The notes below the pieces were generated by a model. The model was not told where the DNA came from. It saw only the letters and a list, made by a program, of their open reading frames with translations, and ran no database searches. The position numbers and the translations under genes were made by a program. Positions 17,229-27,400 of a DNA stretch of 64,000 bases are shown here, one piece after another. The DNA is from Epithemia pelagica. Its lineage: Eukaryota > Bacillariophyta > Bacillariophyceae > Surirellales > Surirellaceae. Position 1 is the first letter of the stretch. Each line of letters begins with the position of its first letter. The stretch is from contig OX337238.1 in the NCBI GenBank assembly GCA_946965045.2, positions 1,240,001-1,304,000 on the forward strand, read 5' to 3'.

Positions 17229-19332
17229 GAAGTTTCAAATTGCATTCTTGAAAACTTCTTTCTTCTCGTCCTCTTTGTCCTTGGAGAGTCGCGTGGAGTG
17301 CTTGAGAAAGGCTTCGGACAATCGATCGGACAACCTTTCTGTCATGAACACTGCTTCAGGAGAGATACCTCCAAAAGACGAAGGAGGAATCCCTGAGGGT
17401 GGAGGCAATGGATTCGTACTTGGGGTAGGAGGAAAATCTCAAGGACGTCGGTCACTAACTCCAAGACGAAACGGTGAATTCTGGTCAGGGAATGCTTTTG
17501 CCTTGTGACGGTGAAACAACTTCGAGGCAACGTCAAATTTAGACGGGACATCCATAACCAAAGGGTCAACATTTCTCGGTTTCTTCTGTACAATCCACAG
17601 GAAGCGGAATAGAGGAAGGACTCCAGCAAAGACTGGATGAGAAATGTCCACACTCTTACTCTTCAAAAAGCGGTCCCGACCAATCGAACGTGCCCAGCGC
17701 CGGACAAGGAAACGAAATAAGAACACCGCCACAGCCTTGGGGGAACACTGAGGAGAGTCATAGCCAACCTTAGAAAAGAGTTTCAACAATTCACCAGCAA
17801 TTGAGGGATGAAGAGGGAAGATTCCCATGTACTCGAAGGTATTCGGATCTTCAACTGGTACATTATCATCACTATCAGCCTTGGTCTCTTCAGTGTCGTC
17901 GTTCGTTTCTTCTGGGAGGGAAAGATTTTCAAACTTGTCACCGTCAAACTGGAAGTTTGGGAATGAGTCTGAGGGTCGGGAAGAGCCTTGAATGGGAGCC
18001 GAAGAAGCAACAGCATGCAAATCGGACACACATTCTTCAAAGATCATGGACAAAGACGGGATACCTGAATACTCCGTGCTAATCAAAACGGAGCGTAGTT
18101 CATTGGATACCAAAGAGACTTGGGGACTGTCAAAGCCTGCTTGCGTGAGGCAGATAAAGGAAGGGGAGGGATTGACAATCGAACCAGAGTCGGGAGCTAA
18201 CAAGACGTTATGGATCAGGCACAATTTCTTGTCATGGTCAGTACCCAGGAATGCAAATGGGGAGCCATTCAAGTCACAGGATAGAAAGCGTTGAAGGTCT
18301 TGGAGTGATGTCACATTCCCGAAACTCGTAAACACATCCTTCCAAATCTTGAGGTCACTGTCGATCGAAAGATGGAGATCCGAACAAAAAGAATCAGACC
18401 AATCAACCGGGCGGCATGACAAAAGTCGAGCCTTCTCTGAAGACGAGATTGGGAAGACACCTTTGAACATGTCCGAACGCTTGAAGGGGAGAGGGGTCGA
18501 TTCCTTGGGAGTAGTACCGCCACCATGGACAGAACGTGTTCCAACGCCTGCACGAGTACCAGACGACGCATGGATATTCGAACCATCGTTGCCACGGGAA
18601 CCGTCACCATCTACAGAGCAGAGGTCGACCACTTCGGTTTCCGAAACACCAGCATGGGTATCATTTCCTCGGGAAAGTTGGGAGACAACAGGAATGTCAG
18701 AAGCAGTCCCGTTGGAAGGGGGAGGACCTTTCAAACCCATCAAAGGATCCTGTTGAGGCGGGTCCGGAGGCGGGAAGAAGAAGTCGTCGTCCTCAAAGAA
18801 AGGATTAGTCGAAACAGTCATCGTAGCAAACAGTTTTTGAATCCTTAGAACTATCTAGTTTGATGTCCTCCACTTGAGATGGCAGATTTCGAAGTCTCTA
18901 CTCACTATCCCAAGATTGTGAGCTCGACTCTGATGCCGATGTTCTGCTTCCCAGCTCCATCCACAGTTGCGCGCTGGCCGTGGCCGTGTGCGCGCTCCGC
19001 GCGTGCTCGTCCATCTGATGTCCGAACATCTGCTCCCGAACTCCTGCCGCGTCACGACGTACGCACGACAGACAAGCATCCGCCCGAAAAGTTTTTCGTG
19101 AACTCGCTGTCATTTTGTCATTACCATACCATGGCGTTCAATCCACCTGTAGTTGCAAACCCGAATGCTCAAGCGGCTCTCGATTTAATTGTCGACGTTG
19201 GCGCAGCTAGGCCTGCCAATGTCCGCATCACTCGGTCTGCAAAGCGCAAGAAAATAGCGGAGGGCCTATTTCAAAATGGTTCCATCACGGAAGCAGAGTA
19301 CGGGGATCACGAAGCGTTCCAAGCACGTTGCA
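17229..19332 (-). mobile_element. Inverted partial copy of the retrotransposon left end and the adjacent small gene
   Basis: The reverse complement corresponds to about 8060 down to 5965. It covers the 5' part of the gag-like gene, the left terminal repeat and the N-terminal part of the small repeat-family gene. Single-base differences from copy 1 are scattered. Several are C/T changes at CG sites, as expected for deamination of methylated cytosine. Confidence 0.8.
17439..18821 (-). pseudogene. Truncated gag-like gene in the inverted element copy
   Basis: 460 residues, matching the first half of the gag-like protein at 6475-9222 with few substitutions. It ends at a TGA where the first copy has CGA (VSDRRP-stop against VSDRRPRDF), a single CG-to-TG change. 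The homologous sequence continues past the stop to 17229 and is then cut by the rearrangement. The zinc finger is absent. Confidence 0.75.
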
Positions 19333-19388
19333 CTGCTGCTTGCAACGTGCTTGGAACGCTTCGTGATCCCCGTACTCTGCTTCCGTGA
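19131..19388 (+). pseudogene. Small repeat-family gene, 3'-truncated copy 3
   Basis: Starts at the ATG at 19131 with MAFNPPVVANPNAQ and keeps the N-terminal region to QARCTAA. It then runs into its own reverse complement at the fold-back, giving an unrelated tail (CNVLGTLRDPRTLLP) and a stop. One residue differs from copy 1 (KRKKIAEGL for KREKIAEGL). Confidence 0.7.
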
Positions 19389-19519
19389 TGGAACCATTTT
19401 GAAATAGGCCCTCCGCTATTTTCTTGCGCTTTGCAGACCGAGTGATGCGGACATTGGCAGGCCTAGCTGCGCCAACGTCGACAATTAAATCGAGAGCCGC
19501 TTGAGCATTCGGGTTTGCA
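19154..19519. repeat. Perfect 179-bp inverted repeat with an 8-base loop (fold-back)
   Basis: Arms at 19154-19332 and 19341-19519 are exact reverse complements by eye, separated by ctgctgct. Both arms share a base that differs from copy 1 (cttgcgc against ctcgcgc at about 6054). The second arm was therefore copied from the first rather than from copy 1. The turn point is the CAG/CTG-rich site where copy 2 of the direct repeat also breaks. Confidence 0.85.
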
Positions 19520-20017
19520 CGAGAAATTTAGGTCCTTGCTTGATCTTGAAAAAAATCAGCCGCGCATATCATTGAATACTCCTAGATGTTTTTTGAAGGG
19601 TTCATAGCTTCCTCTGCATTATTATTTGTTGTTTCTTCACCGACCCGGTCCGTGTCCTGATCGCATATGTCTAGTAGCTTGACCAAACATTTGAAACACT
19701 GATCACCAACATTTGTGTCAGGTTCTAGAGGGGAAGAAAACGAAGAGCAGAAGTATCATTGTCGTATAGTTCTCTTTGCGTTTGTTATACTCATGTGGCT
19801 AGCATTCGAAAAATGTAGTGCACGAAGAATGGCCTTTCTCTCCCTCAACCTACACGCTACGGCTCCACCAAACAGATATTACTCTCCATCGTCATTAAAG
19901 TACTACAACTGTCGTGAAGGTGCCCAGTTGTGGCACCATATACTAGAGGCAAGAGATATCCGCGGCACCCCCTTGAAACAATACCACTAATACTACTTCT
20001 ACTACAAAGATGAAGTC
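19520..20017. other. Intergenic stretch right of the repeat block
   Basis: No gene is supported. It starts with gaaatttaggtcc, resembling the motif in the 16576-17174 insert. A 91-codon plus-strand frame (19715-19990) has a hydrophobic patch but no family resemblance. Confidence 0.4.
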
Positions 20018-20524
20018 CTAATGCTTTTTCCTTTTCTTCTTCTTGGGTTTGGCGGCAACGCTTTCGGCACCAGTCTCTTCGTTTCCTTCGTCGGCTGCGT
20101 GCCGACCAACTCCCCGCCACGACCGATTGATCTTTTCTTCGTAGTCTTCTAGCGCGGCAAACGTTGGTGGTTCGAATAATTGCTTGGATTTTCTCTTCGA
20201 TTATTGCGCGTCTTCTTTTTCCGGCATGATCTCGTCGTCATCAGAACTGTCTTCCTCGTCATCCTTCATCCAGGCCAAATCATCCTCTTCCAGGAGGGGA
20301 TCAAGTGCATCTCCAGAAAAATCGTCGTCAACAACACTTGCTTCGTCGTCCGAATCATAAGAAAAGGCATCTTCGTCGCTATCGTTAAGCCGTTTCGGCT
20401 GTTTCGGGGACGCCTGCTCCGTCTCTGCATTGTTGTCGCTGCTGTCAAGGTCGTCAGCGTCCTGCAAATAAACGTTCAGCTCATCATCACTTATCGAAGA
20501 GTCTCTGCCTTTTTCGTCATCGTC
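20018..20524 (-). pseudogene. Possible C-terminal remnant of a CBF/Mak21 (NOC1-like) ribosome-biogenesis protein
   Basis: The minus strand reads a likely splice acceptor (acttttacag) at 20525. It then reads an acidic Asp/Ser-rich stretch (DEKGRDSSISDDELNVYLQD, followed by SYDSDDEASVVDDD and DLAWMKDDEE), FAALEDYEEKIN, and a basic tail (PKKKKRKKH-stop at 20018). This matches the layout at the C terminus of CBF/Mak21 proteins: an acidic run, a phenylalanine-centred 'FAS..DY' type motif and a lysine tail. A TAA at 20201-20203 interrupts the frame. The upstream exons are absent, because the DNA before the acceptor is the end of another gene. The family call rests on layout and is tentative. Confidence 0.35.
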
Positions 20525-20574
20525 CTGTAAAAGTACAAACAACAAAATGCCTCTGGCAACCGTTGTGATTGTTT

Positions 20575-23500
20575 TCAAAGGGTAGATGCTGGTGCATATT
20601 CGTTGGATTCCGTCAAGATCCAAACATCTCCTTCATTCAATTCTTCTTCCTCCTCCTCGTCATCGTCATCCTCCAATTCATCATACACCTCATCCACGAT
20701 CGGCCTCGTAGCACTACTGCCATCGGGGTGCTGGTCGTGAAAATGATTGGTGACATTCAATTCGTCTTGTTCGTACTCGTCGTCATCGTCGTCATCTTCT
20801 TCTTCCAGGAACCGCGATTGCAACACCAAGGATGGTTCCGAGGCATCCAGCAAGAGTTGTGTATCACGCTGGTCCAATTCTTCCCCCAAGTCCCACAATT
20901 GCAACCCCGTCAGACGACCGTTTTCGATTGTAGTATTGGAATGGTACTTCCATGCCGGCGACAAGACGAGTCGAGGAAAGTCAATGGAAAAGTCATGAGG
21001 AGGAATGATCCAATCCGTTTCATCCAGATCCTCGTCGTCGTCGTCCTCCATGTCGTCGTCGTCGTCCTGGTCCCACCGAGCGTCTACAGTGGTTTCGTTT
21101 TCATCGGGTTCCAGTTCTTCGAAAATGGGCTCGGTTTCCAATTGATGGAGCAACAAGTCAAATTCCTCGTCGGTCAAGTCGTATTCGGCACTGGTGGACG
21201 CATCCAACTCTGAATCTAATTCTTCGTCAAAGTTGTCGTCCGGGTCCGTCGTTTCGTCGCTTGTGGTTGTTGTTGTCGTTGCCAAGTTGGCAAAGCGTGC
21301 CAAAATGGGAATGGGACGCAATTGCAAGCGCTTGGCTTGTTGTTGTTGTTGTCGCTCTTCTTCTTCTTGTTGCAGGCGTCGTCGTTTTTGTCGTCGTTCC
21401 CAGTGACGTTGTTGCCTGACTTGTTGTTGTTGACGCAAGTGAAGGAGCAATGCGTGTGCCGCTTCTTGACGATGAGCGTCGGCCATTTCCTCTCGAATGC
21501 GTTCCAGGTAATTGTGTAAGAGTTGGGTATGATGGACCTGATGCAGTTTTGCGGCGTGGTGGGTCATGGCGGAAACCACCGTGTCTTGGACAAAGCAATT
21601 GGTCGACCGGCACTCCACACACGGGCCGTGTGCGGCAAACCAGTCGTCGGGACAGGCAAACCACTCCTCCAACGAAAATACATGGTCCTCGCCTGGTACT
21701 TTGTGCGATTGCGGGTCTTCCATCTCATGCTCGTTGTCGTCGTCGTCCTCCTCCTCGTTTGCGTCGTTGTCGTCTTTTTCCTCCTCGACACTGTCGTTTC
21801 TCTCCCCAGAAAGGATCGGGTGGCGTTCGTCCTCCATATTATTATTAGTGTCCAAGTGCAGGGGCTCCCTTTGTGTTTCGGGTGTGTCTGGTTCCTCCTT
21901 CTCTTCCACCAATCGACAGTCCACCACTGGTTGTTCCTGTTCTTGGCGGGTATCCAAATCCACAATCGTTTCGTGTGGGTGTAATTGTTGCGATTCGTCA
22001 TTTCCCAAACTGCCATGAATTTCATTGTAAATACTGCTCACCAAGGGTGTTTCTTCTTCTTTTGGTTCTTGTTCTTGATTGTGGTGGTGGTCGCTGGTGT
22101 CGTCGTCGTCGTTGGAATGGTCGCCGAGTGGTTGGTGAAATGGTACCAGTGGTTCCGGGTCCTCCGTGGTCATGGGTTCCTCCTCCTCATTGGTGTCGTC
22201 GGTATGGGCATCGGTGGTTTGCGGGTTGGCCTTGGATTCCATGCCGTCGTCGTCTTGGTGGTCGTCGTCGACAAGAACAACGACTGGTGCCAGGGGAAGT
22301 GGGTCGTCCGCCTCCTCGGCACGGGTCGTTGTTGTTGGAGAAAAGGCATCTGGTTCTGGATGTTGTTGTTCCTGATCTTGCTGCAATAGTGGAATCTCTG
22401 TTTCCTCTCGTGTACCGCCTCCACTTTTATTACGCAGCAAACTGTCGTCTTGGGTGGACAATGCATTCCTGGTCTCGAGTGGCGGCGGTGGTGGTGGTGG
22501 CGGAGGTTGCGACGTGACTGGCTCCGAGGGGGCTGGGGAGGACGACGTCCCCAGGGAGGGAGGAGAGGTCACTGCAGTCCCATGGGGAGTGGTTTCCTGG
22601 TGGATGGGCGAATCATCGAGTAATGTGGTTGCTGCTGTTGTGGTTGTTGTTGTTGCTGTTGTTGCTGTGGTTGTGGTGGGTGATGGTGGTACGGGCAATG
22701 CCAATGGTGGTGGTGGTACGACAAGTCGCGTACGAGACGACGACGACGAGGGTCGTCGTTGATATCGTTGGCCCCAATAGGTTCGAAGAGCGGCCCACAA
22801 ATCCATGGAAACGGGTGGATTGGGTGGCCGTCGTACTTGTGCTACTGCTGCGGTGGGACGATCCTGTGTGACTACTGCTGCTGCTGTGGTGGTGGTGTCT
22901 TGGGACTCACCATTATCCGGGGGAACCACCAGAGCACCTTCCGTGGTTGTGGTTGCGGTTGTTGCAGTAGTGGATGGTGGTGGTGGCGGGGGTGGTGGTG
23001 TGTTGTTTCTCAGAGAGGACAATGGTGGTGGTGGTGGCGGTGGAGGAACAGGAGTGTGGCCTTGCGTGGAAGAACGGGGAGATGGTTCCGCGGTGGCCTG
23101 TTCGACAACAACGACACGTGCTTCGTCTGTTGGTTCTTGTTCTGGTTGTGGTTGTTCTTCTTCGTCTAGTAGTGGTTGTGAACCATTCACGGCGGGTTGG
23201 AGCGAGGAATCTGAAACCACACTTGTCTTCGTCGTCGTCGTGTGGTTCCCAGGATTCGAATCTTTTCCCTCTTCCTGTTCCTCTTCTTCTTCCACCCCCG
23301 ATGGATGCGTCATCCACGGTGCCAGCCGTCGTCGACGACGAAACCGACGACGACGACGACTTTGTGGTGATGGTCCTTTTGTGGCCGCGGCTGGAGTACC
23401 AAACGCTCGTGGTTGTTGTCGTCGGGGAGGTCGTCGTCGGGACGAAAAGAAAAAGGGCAAGGCCATGGTCGGGGACAACAGGATTGTGGTTGTCCACCAC

Positions 23501-23694
23501 CAATACAGGAGAGACACCAGTCGTCGTTGTCTTGTCCTGGTGGTGGTGGTGGTTGGAGGGGACCGGCCGGTTGGGGGAACCATGAGTGTCGTCGTTCTCG
23601 TTCTGTCGTTGTTTCGCGAAGACTTGTTGTGGTCGGTCGTCAAGTCGGGTGGATGTTGCGGTTGTTGTTGTGGACGTGGTTGTCGCAGGATCAT
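20575..23694 (-). CDS. Large low-complexity protein with N-terminal signal anchor, function unknown
   Basis: 1039 residues from the ATG at 23694. A hydrophobic segment at about 59-80 (LVSLLYWWWTTTILLSP and onward) after a basic Arg/Thr-rich leader suggests a signal anchor. Most of the protein is Thr/Pro/Glu/Asp-rich and poorly ordered. One more regular part (about 670-790) has a short Cys-containing motif (CPDDWFAAHGPCVECRSTNC) followed by a His/Gln/Arg-rich helical stretch. The acidic C terminus ends NEYAPASTL. Long open frames also exist on the opposite strand because of the trinucleotide repeats. The minus-strand frame is preferred for its length and signal segment. No family was recognised. 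Confidence 0.6.
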   Translation of the reverse strand: MILRQPRPQQQPQHPPDLTTDHNKSSRNNDRTRTTTLMVPPTGRSPPTTTTTRTRQRRLVSLLYWWWTTTILLSPTMALPFFFSSRRRPPRRQQPRAFGTPAAATKGPSPQSRRRRRFRRRRRLAPWMTHPSGVEEEEEQEEGKDSNPGNHTTTTKTSVVSDSSLQPAVNGSQPLLDEEEQPQPEQEPTDEARVVVVEQATAEPSPRSSTQGHTPVPPPPPPPPLSSLRNNTPPPPPPPPSTTATTATTTTEGALVVPPDNGESQDTTTTAAAVVTQDRPTAAVAQVRRPPNPPVSMDLWAALRTYWGQRYQRRPSSSSSRTRLVVPPPPLALPVPPSPTTTTATTATTTTTTAATTLLDDSPIHQETTPHGTAVTSPPSLGTSSSPAPSEPVTSQPPPPPPPPPLETRNALSTQDDSLLRNKSGGGTREETEIPLLQQDQEQQHPEPDAFSPTTTTRAEEADDPLPLAPVVVLVDDDHQDDDGMESKANPQTTDAHTDDTNEEEEPMTTEDPEPLVPFHQPLGDHSNDDDDTSDHHHNQEQEPKEEETPLVSSIYNEIHGSLGNDESQQLHPHETIVDLDTRQEQEQPVVDCRLVEEKEEPDTPETQREPLHLDTNNNMEDERHPILSGERNDSVEEEKDDNDANEEEDDDDNEHEMEDPQSHKVPGEDHVFSLEEWFACPDDWFAAHGPCVECRSTNCFVQDTVVSAMTHHAAKLHQVHHTQLLHNYLERIREEMADAHRQEAAHALLLHLRQQQQVRQQRHWERRQKRRRLQQEEEERQQQQQAKRLQLRPIPILARFANLATTTTTTSDETTDPDDNFDEELDSELDASTSAEYDLTDEEFDLLLHQLETEPIFEELEPDENETTVDARWDQDDDDDMEDDDDEDLDETDWIIPPHDFSIDFPRLVLSPAWKYHSNTTIENGRLTGLQLWDLGEELDQRDTQLLLDASEPSLVLQSRFLEEEDDDDDDEYEQDELNVTNHFHDQHPDGSSATRPIVDEVYDELEDDDDEEEEEELNEGDVWILTESNEYAPASTL

Positions 23695-24462
23695 GTTCTC
23701 GGTTCCTGGCGTGAGTGTCGGTGGGCGAAGAATGGCGGATGGAGTGTGGAGACACTTCCACTAGGCTGTCGTCGAGGTGCGACAAGAATCCACACCCAAA
23801 AGCAGCCGTTTGGGTTTCTCCGCTTCCTGTGGCGGTGATGGATGGTTGGTGAGACGGCACACACAGAGGAGATAACACCAGCAGCCAATGGATGTATCTA
23901 ATAGATAAGCTTGTTCTCTTCTTTTGTGTCTCTCCGCTGCAATCTGCAATGGGCGGATTGGAGGGATGGATTGGATCTTCAATGGAAGATGATGGGTGGA
24001 GATGGCGCGCGCTTCTCTTTATTTTGGATTTGGGGCAACAAATTTTGGGGTCTACCCCCTTTTATAACCAGGGGTGGATCCTAACGTCGCGTCCCCCGTC
24101 CCAAGCAGAATCTTGAGCTGGTTGGGGGAAAATGTCTCTTTGTTTTCGGTTGCTGTGCCACTTTTTGTCTGCACGGAGAACACATTTGCAGATCGTTTTG
24201 TTGGAGAACGAGGAGGCCTCTCTTTTTCTCTCTCTGTGTTGTTGTGGTCCTCTCTACCTATTCTTAGTAGAGGTTTGTCGTGGAGAAGATCAGTCGTTTC
24301 GTCGATTGCTGTCCTTCAACGACGACCGGAAGAACCTTACGGATTGGACTCAATTTACCTCGAACAACCACAACAGACACGAGAAACACAGCATCCATTT
24401 CAAACATTGCGAGATTGGAGTGAGTGATACTTACCACCACCACAAGCAAATCACACACAATC
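23695..24462. promoter_or_regulatory. Divergent intergenic region
   Basis: 768 bp between the minus-strand low-complexity gene and the plus-strand LRR-kinase gene, with no coding sequence supported. A TTTTATAA at about 24060 is a possible TATA element for the plus-strand gene, but it lies some 400 bp upstream of the ATG. Confidence 0.3.
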
Positions 24463-27400
24463 ATGACAACCTTGGCTCCCAGTGCTACTCGAGCAACGAC
24501 CCCCACCAATGAATCCGTCGTCTCCGACGATCCCCACGCCGACTCGAGCCGGATGGTAAAAGAGACTCTGCAAATGACCTCTTCTACCACTACGACAACA
24601 CCATCCTCCTCATTGGTCAAAGACGACGACACTGCCACAAAGGATGGCACCAATAATCACAAGACAGAGAACCAAACCGTCGCGAAGCAACAACAACAAC
24701 CACAACGCTCCTTGGAACCCTCCACCTCGTCTTCGTCCTTGCGATCCATGGCCACGTCTACCGCTTCGTCTCCCCCCATGTCACCCTCGCAACCATCGGC
24801 CAAACCACGACCTGCCTTGGTTCGCAAAGATACCTTTACCCGTCGTGCCTTGTCGGCCACCCATTCCGCTCCTCTGGCCAATTTGACCTCATCCCCCACC
24901 TCGTCCTCGTCCAATGCAAAATCCGCCAACAATAAAACAACACCCAATCATTTGCGAGAAGAATACGATGAGGATGGATGGTACATTTATCGGGGACATG
25001 GTCAAGTCCGCAACAAAAAGGTGACTCGCATCAAGGTGATTTTAAATGCCGGCTTGACACAAATTCCCGACAAGGCCTTTTATGGCTGTGCCGCCTTGAC
25101 CACCGTCTTGATTACCGAACCCGATCCCCTGACTCATCCCATTGCCAGCAGCACGACCAAAAGTACGACGGGTACCGCCACTTCGTCGTCGTCGACTCCG
25201 GCCGCTCTCACGAGTATTGGTCAATTTGCCTTTTACGAATGTACCAAATTGGCCGAATTGCAATTGCCCAATAGCATTACCAATATTGGAGAATATGCCT
25301 TTTCGGGATGTTCCACCTTGACCACCTTGCAATTGCCGCAAGCGTTGCAGAGTATTGACGAGGGAACCTTTTCCGATTGTCCCAGTTTAACCTCGGTCCT
25401 CTTGCCCGATCGACTCACCTCGATTGGCTTGTATGCCTTTTATGGTTGTTTTTCTCTCATCAACATTTTATTGCCCGCCTCGGTCAAGAGTATTGGCGAA
25501 GAAGCCTTTGAAGGATGTCAAGCCTTGGTGGGCTTGTGCGATCCCGGATTGACACTCAAGGAATGGTTGCGGTTGCGGTACTTTAATTTACCCCTCCATC
25601 GCTTGTGTTACTTGCCCGGCATTACCGATTTGGAAGTTTTGGTGTTTAAAAAACAAATTGACATTGTCGATGGGAGTGCCATGAATCCCTTGCACATTTT
25701 GGCCTTGAATCCATCCGCCGCCCTCGATACCACGTGTACCTTGGATATGATTACCTCCATGTTGAGCAATTCCAGTAACAAACAACAATTGGTTTCGGCC
25801 AAGGATCAACAGGGACGAACGCCCGTCCATTATGCCTGTCTCAATCCCTATGTTACCCTGACCATGATTGTGGCCATGGTCGATCGTTCCTTTCGACAAT
25901 GTTTGGCCACACGAGACAAGACACAAAAGTATCCGACCGCCTTGGCTATGGATTTTCATCGACCATTGGAAATTCAACAATGGTTGTACCGGTATCAACC
26001 CGTCCAAGCCAAGGATTTACGATTTCCCAGTGCGGTAGCTGACAAGATGATTCGAGAAATGGCCTCGCAATACTTGACCGACTTGATTGTCAAGAAGGCC
26101 AGTAGTTTGGGCCGATCCGCCTCGGCCTTTCCACCCGAAGAACAACATGGATGGGTCCAATTTGTATCGCAACTCCAAGATGACGATTTGATTCATCGAT
26201 TGGTGGATTTTATTCGCGAGTCGGAACGAAGCACCGCCAAAGCCTTGGCCCATGCCCAAGATTATCATCGACAAGTCGCCTTGCAAGTAGCAGTTCCTGG
26301 CGTCAAGGAAGCCTTACAGGCTGCCTTGTTGTTTTGTGGTCGGTACGATTTGGAAGAAGGTGAACCACGGTATCAAACCACATCGAGTTTGGTTTCGTTT
26401 GGGCGGGACATGAAAGTGGGTGCCCTTGGCGGATCGCCCGTGGCGATTAAATTCTTTCGGAATAAGGATCAATTTGAAACGGAACGCCATGTTCGAATGG
26501 CTGCTCCTCCGCCTCCTTCGTCTTCTTCGTCTCCAGGGGGTGGCAACAGTCCTGTCGATACGTACCACCCCAACGTATTTTCGTCTCCTCAGGCACATCG
26601 GTTTGACAGCGAGTATGTGATTCCCATGGTAGCCAGTTACCATGGAGACCACGATCCAACGGCACATTTGGAAGCAGTCAAGAGTGAGGTGCCTCCTTAT
26701 TTTATTGTTTTGGAACAAGCCGAACGAAACTTGTCGGAAGCCTTGCTGGGAGAAAATTTGACAGCGCGACCCCTCAGTGTCTGTTCCACCCTCTACGAAC
26801 TGGCGCAATGTTTGCATCATGTCCATAGTTGTGGTTATCTTCACGGAGATGTCAAACCCCGAAACATTGTACGACAAAAGATTAGTGAACATGACAAGCG
26901 TTGGAAACTGATTGACTTGGATGGGGCAGTGGAATTGGGCAAGGCCCTGACTGGCAAAGAACGGAGTACAGCCTATATGCCACCCGAATTGGTCAAGGTA
27001 GAAAACAAGGAACCCGTGTGGGTGTCGGGCGCGGTGGCCCATGCCTCGATTGATGTGTGGTCCTTTGGTGTGATTATGTATCAACTCGTGACCGAAAAGG
27101 TTCATTTGTGGGGCGACGGTGGCGTGGATTGGTACGATCAATTGGACAAGGCTGGCTTGAAAAAGTTGGCCAATTGGGACAGTGGAGATGTCAAGGAAAA
27201 ATTGGCACACGTCAATGCGGGTCCCGCACGAGACTTGCTCACCAAACTCTTGAATAAGAAACCAGACAAGCGGCCCAGTATGGACGAGGTATTGGAAGAT
27301 GCCTTTTTTGCACCCATGGCACGATTGTCCCAACTCAAGGCCCTTTTGAAAAAAGCACATGCGGAGGACAATACAAGTTTGGTGACCGAAACCAAGCGGG

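Noticed and set aside
22805-23878. Plus- and minus-strand alternative frames opposite or within the low-complexity gene
   Set aside because: Gly/Val/Trp-rich or His/Thr-rich translations of GTT/GAC repeats with no domains; explained by repeat composition.
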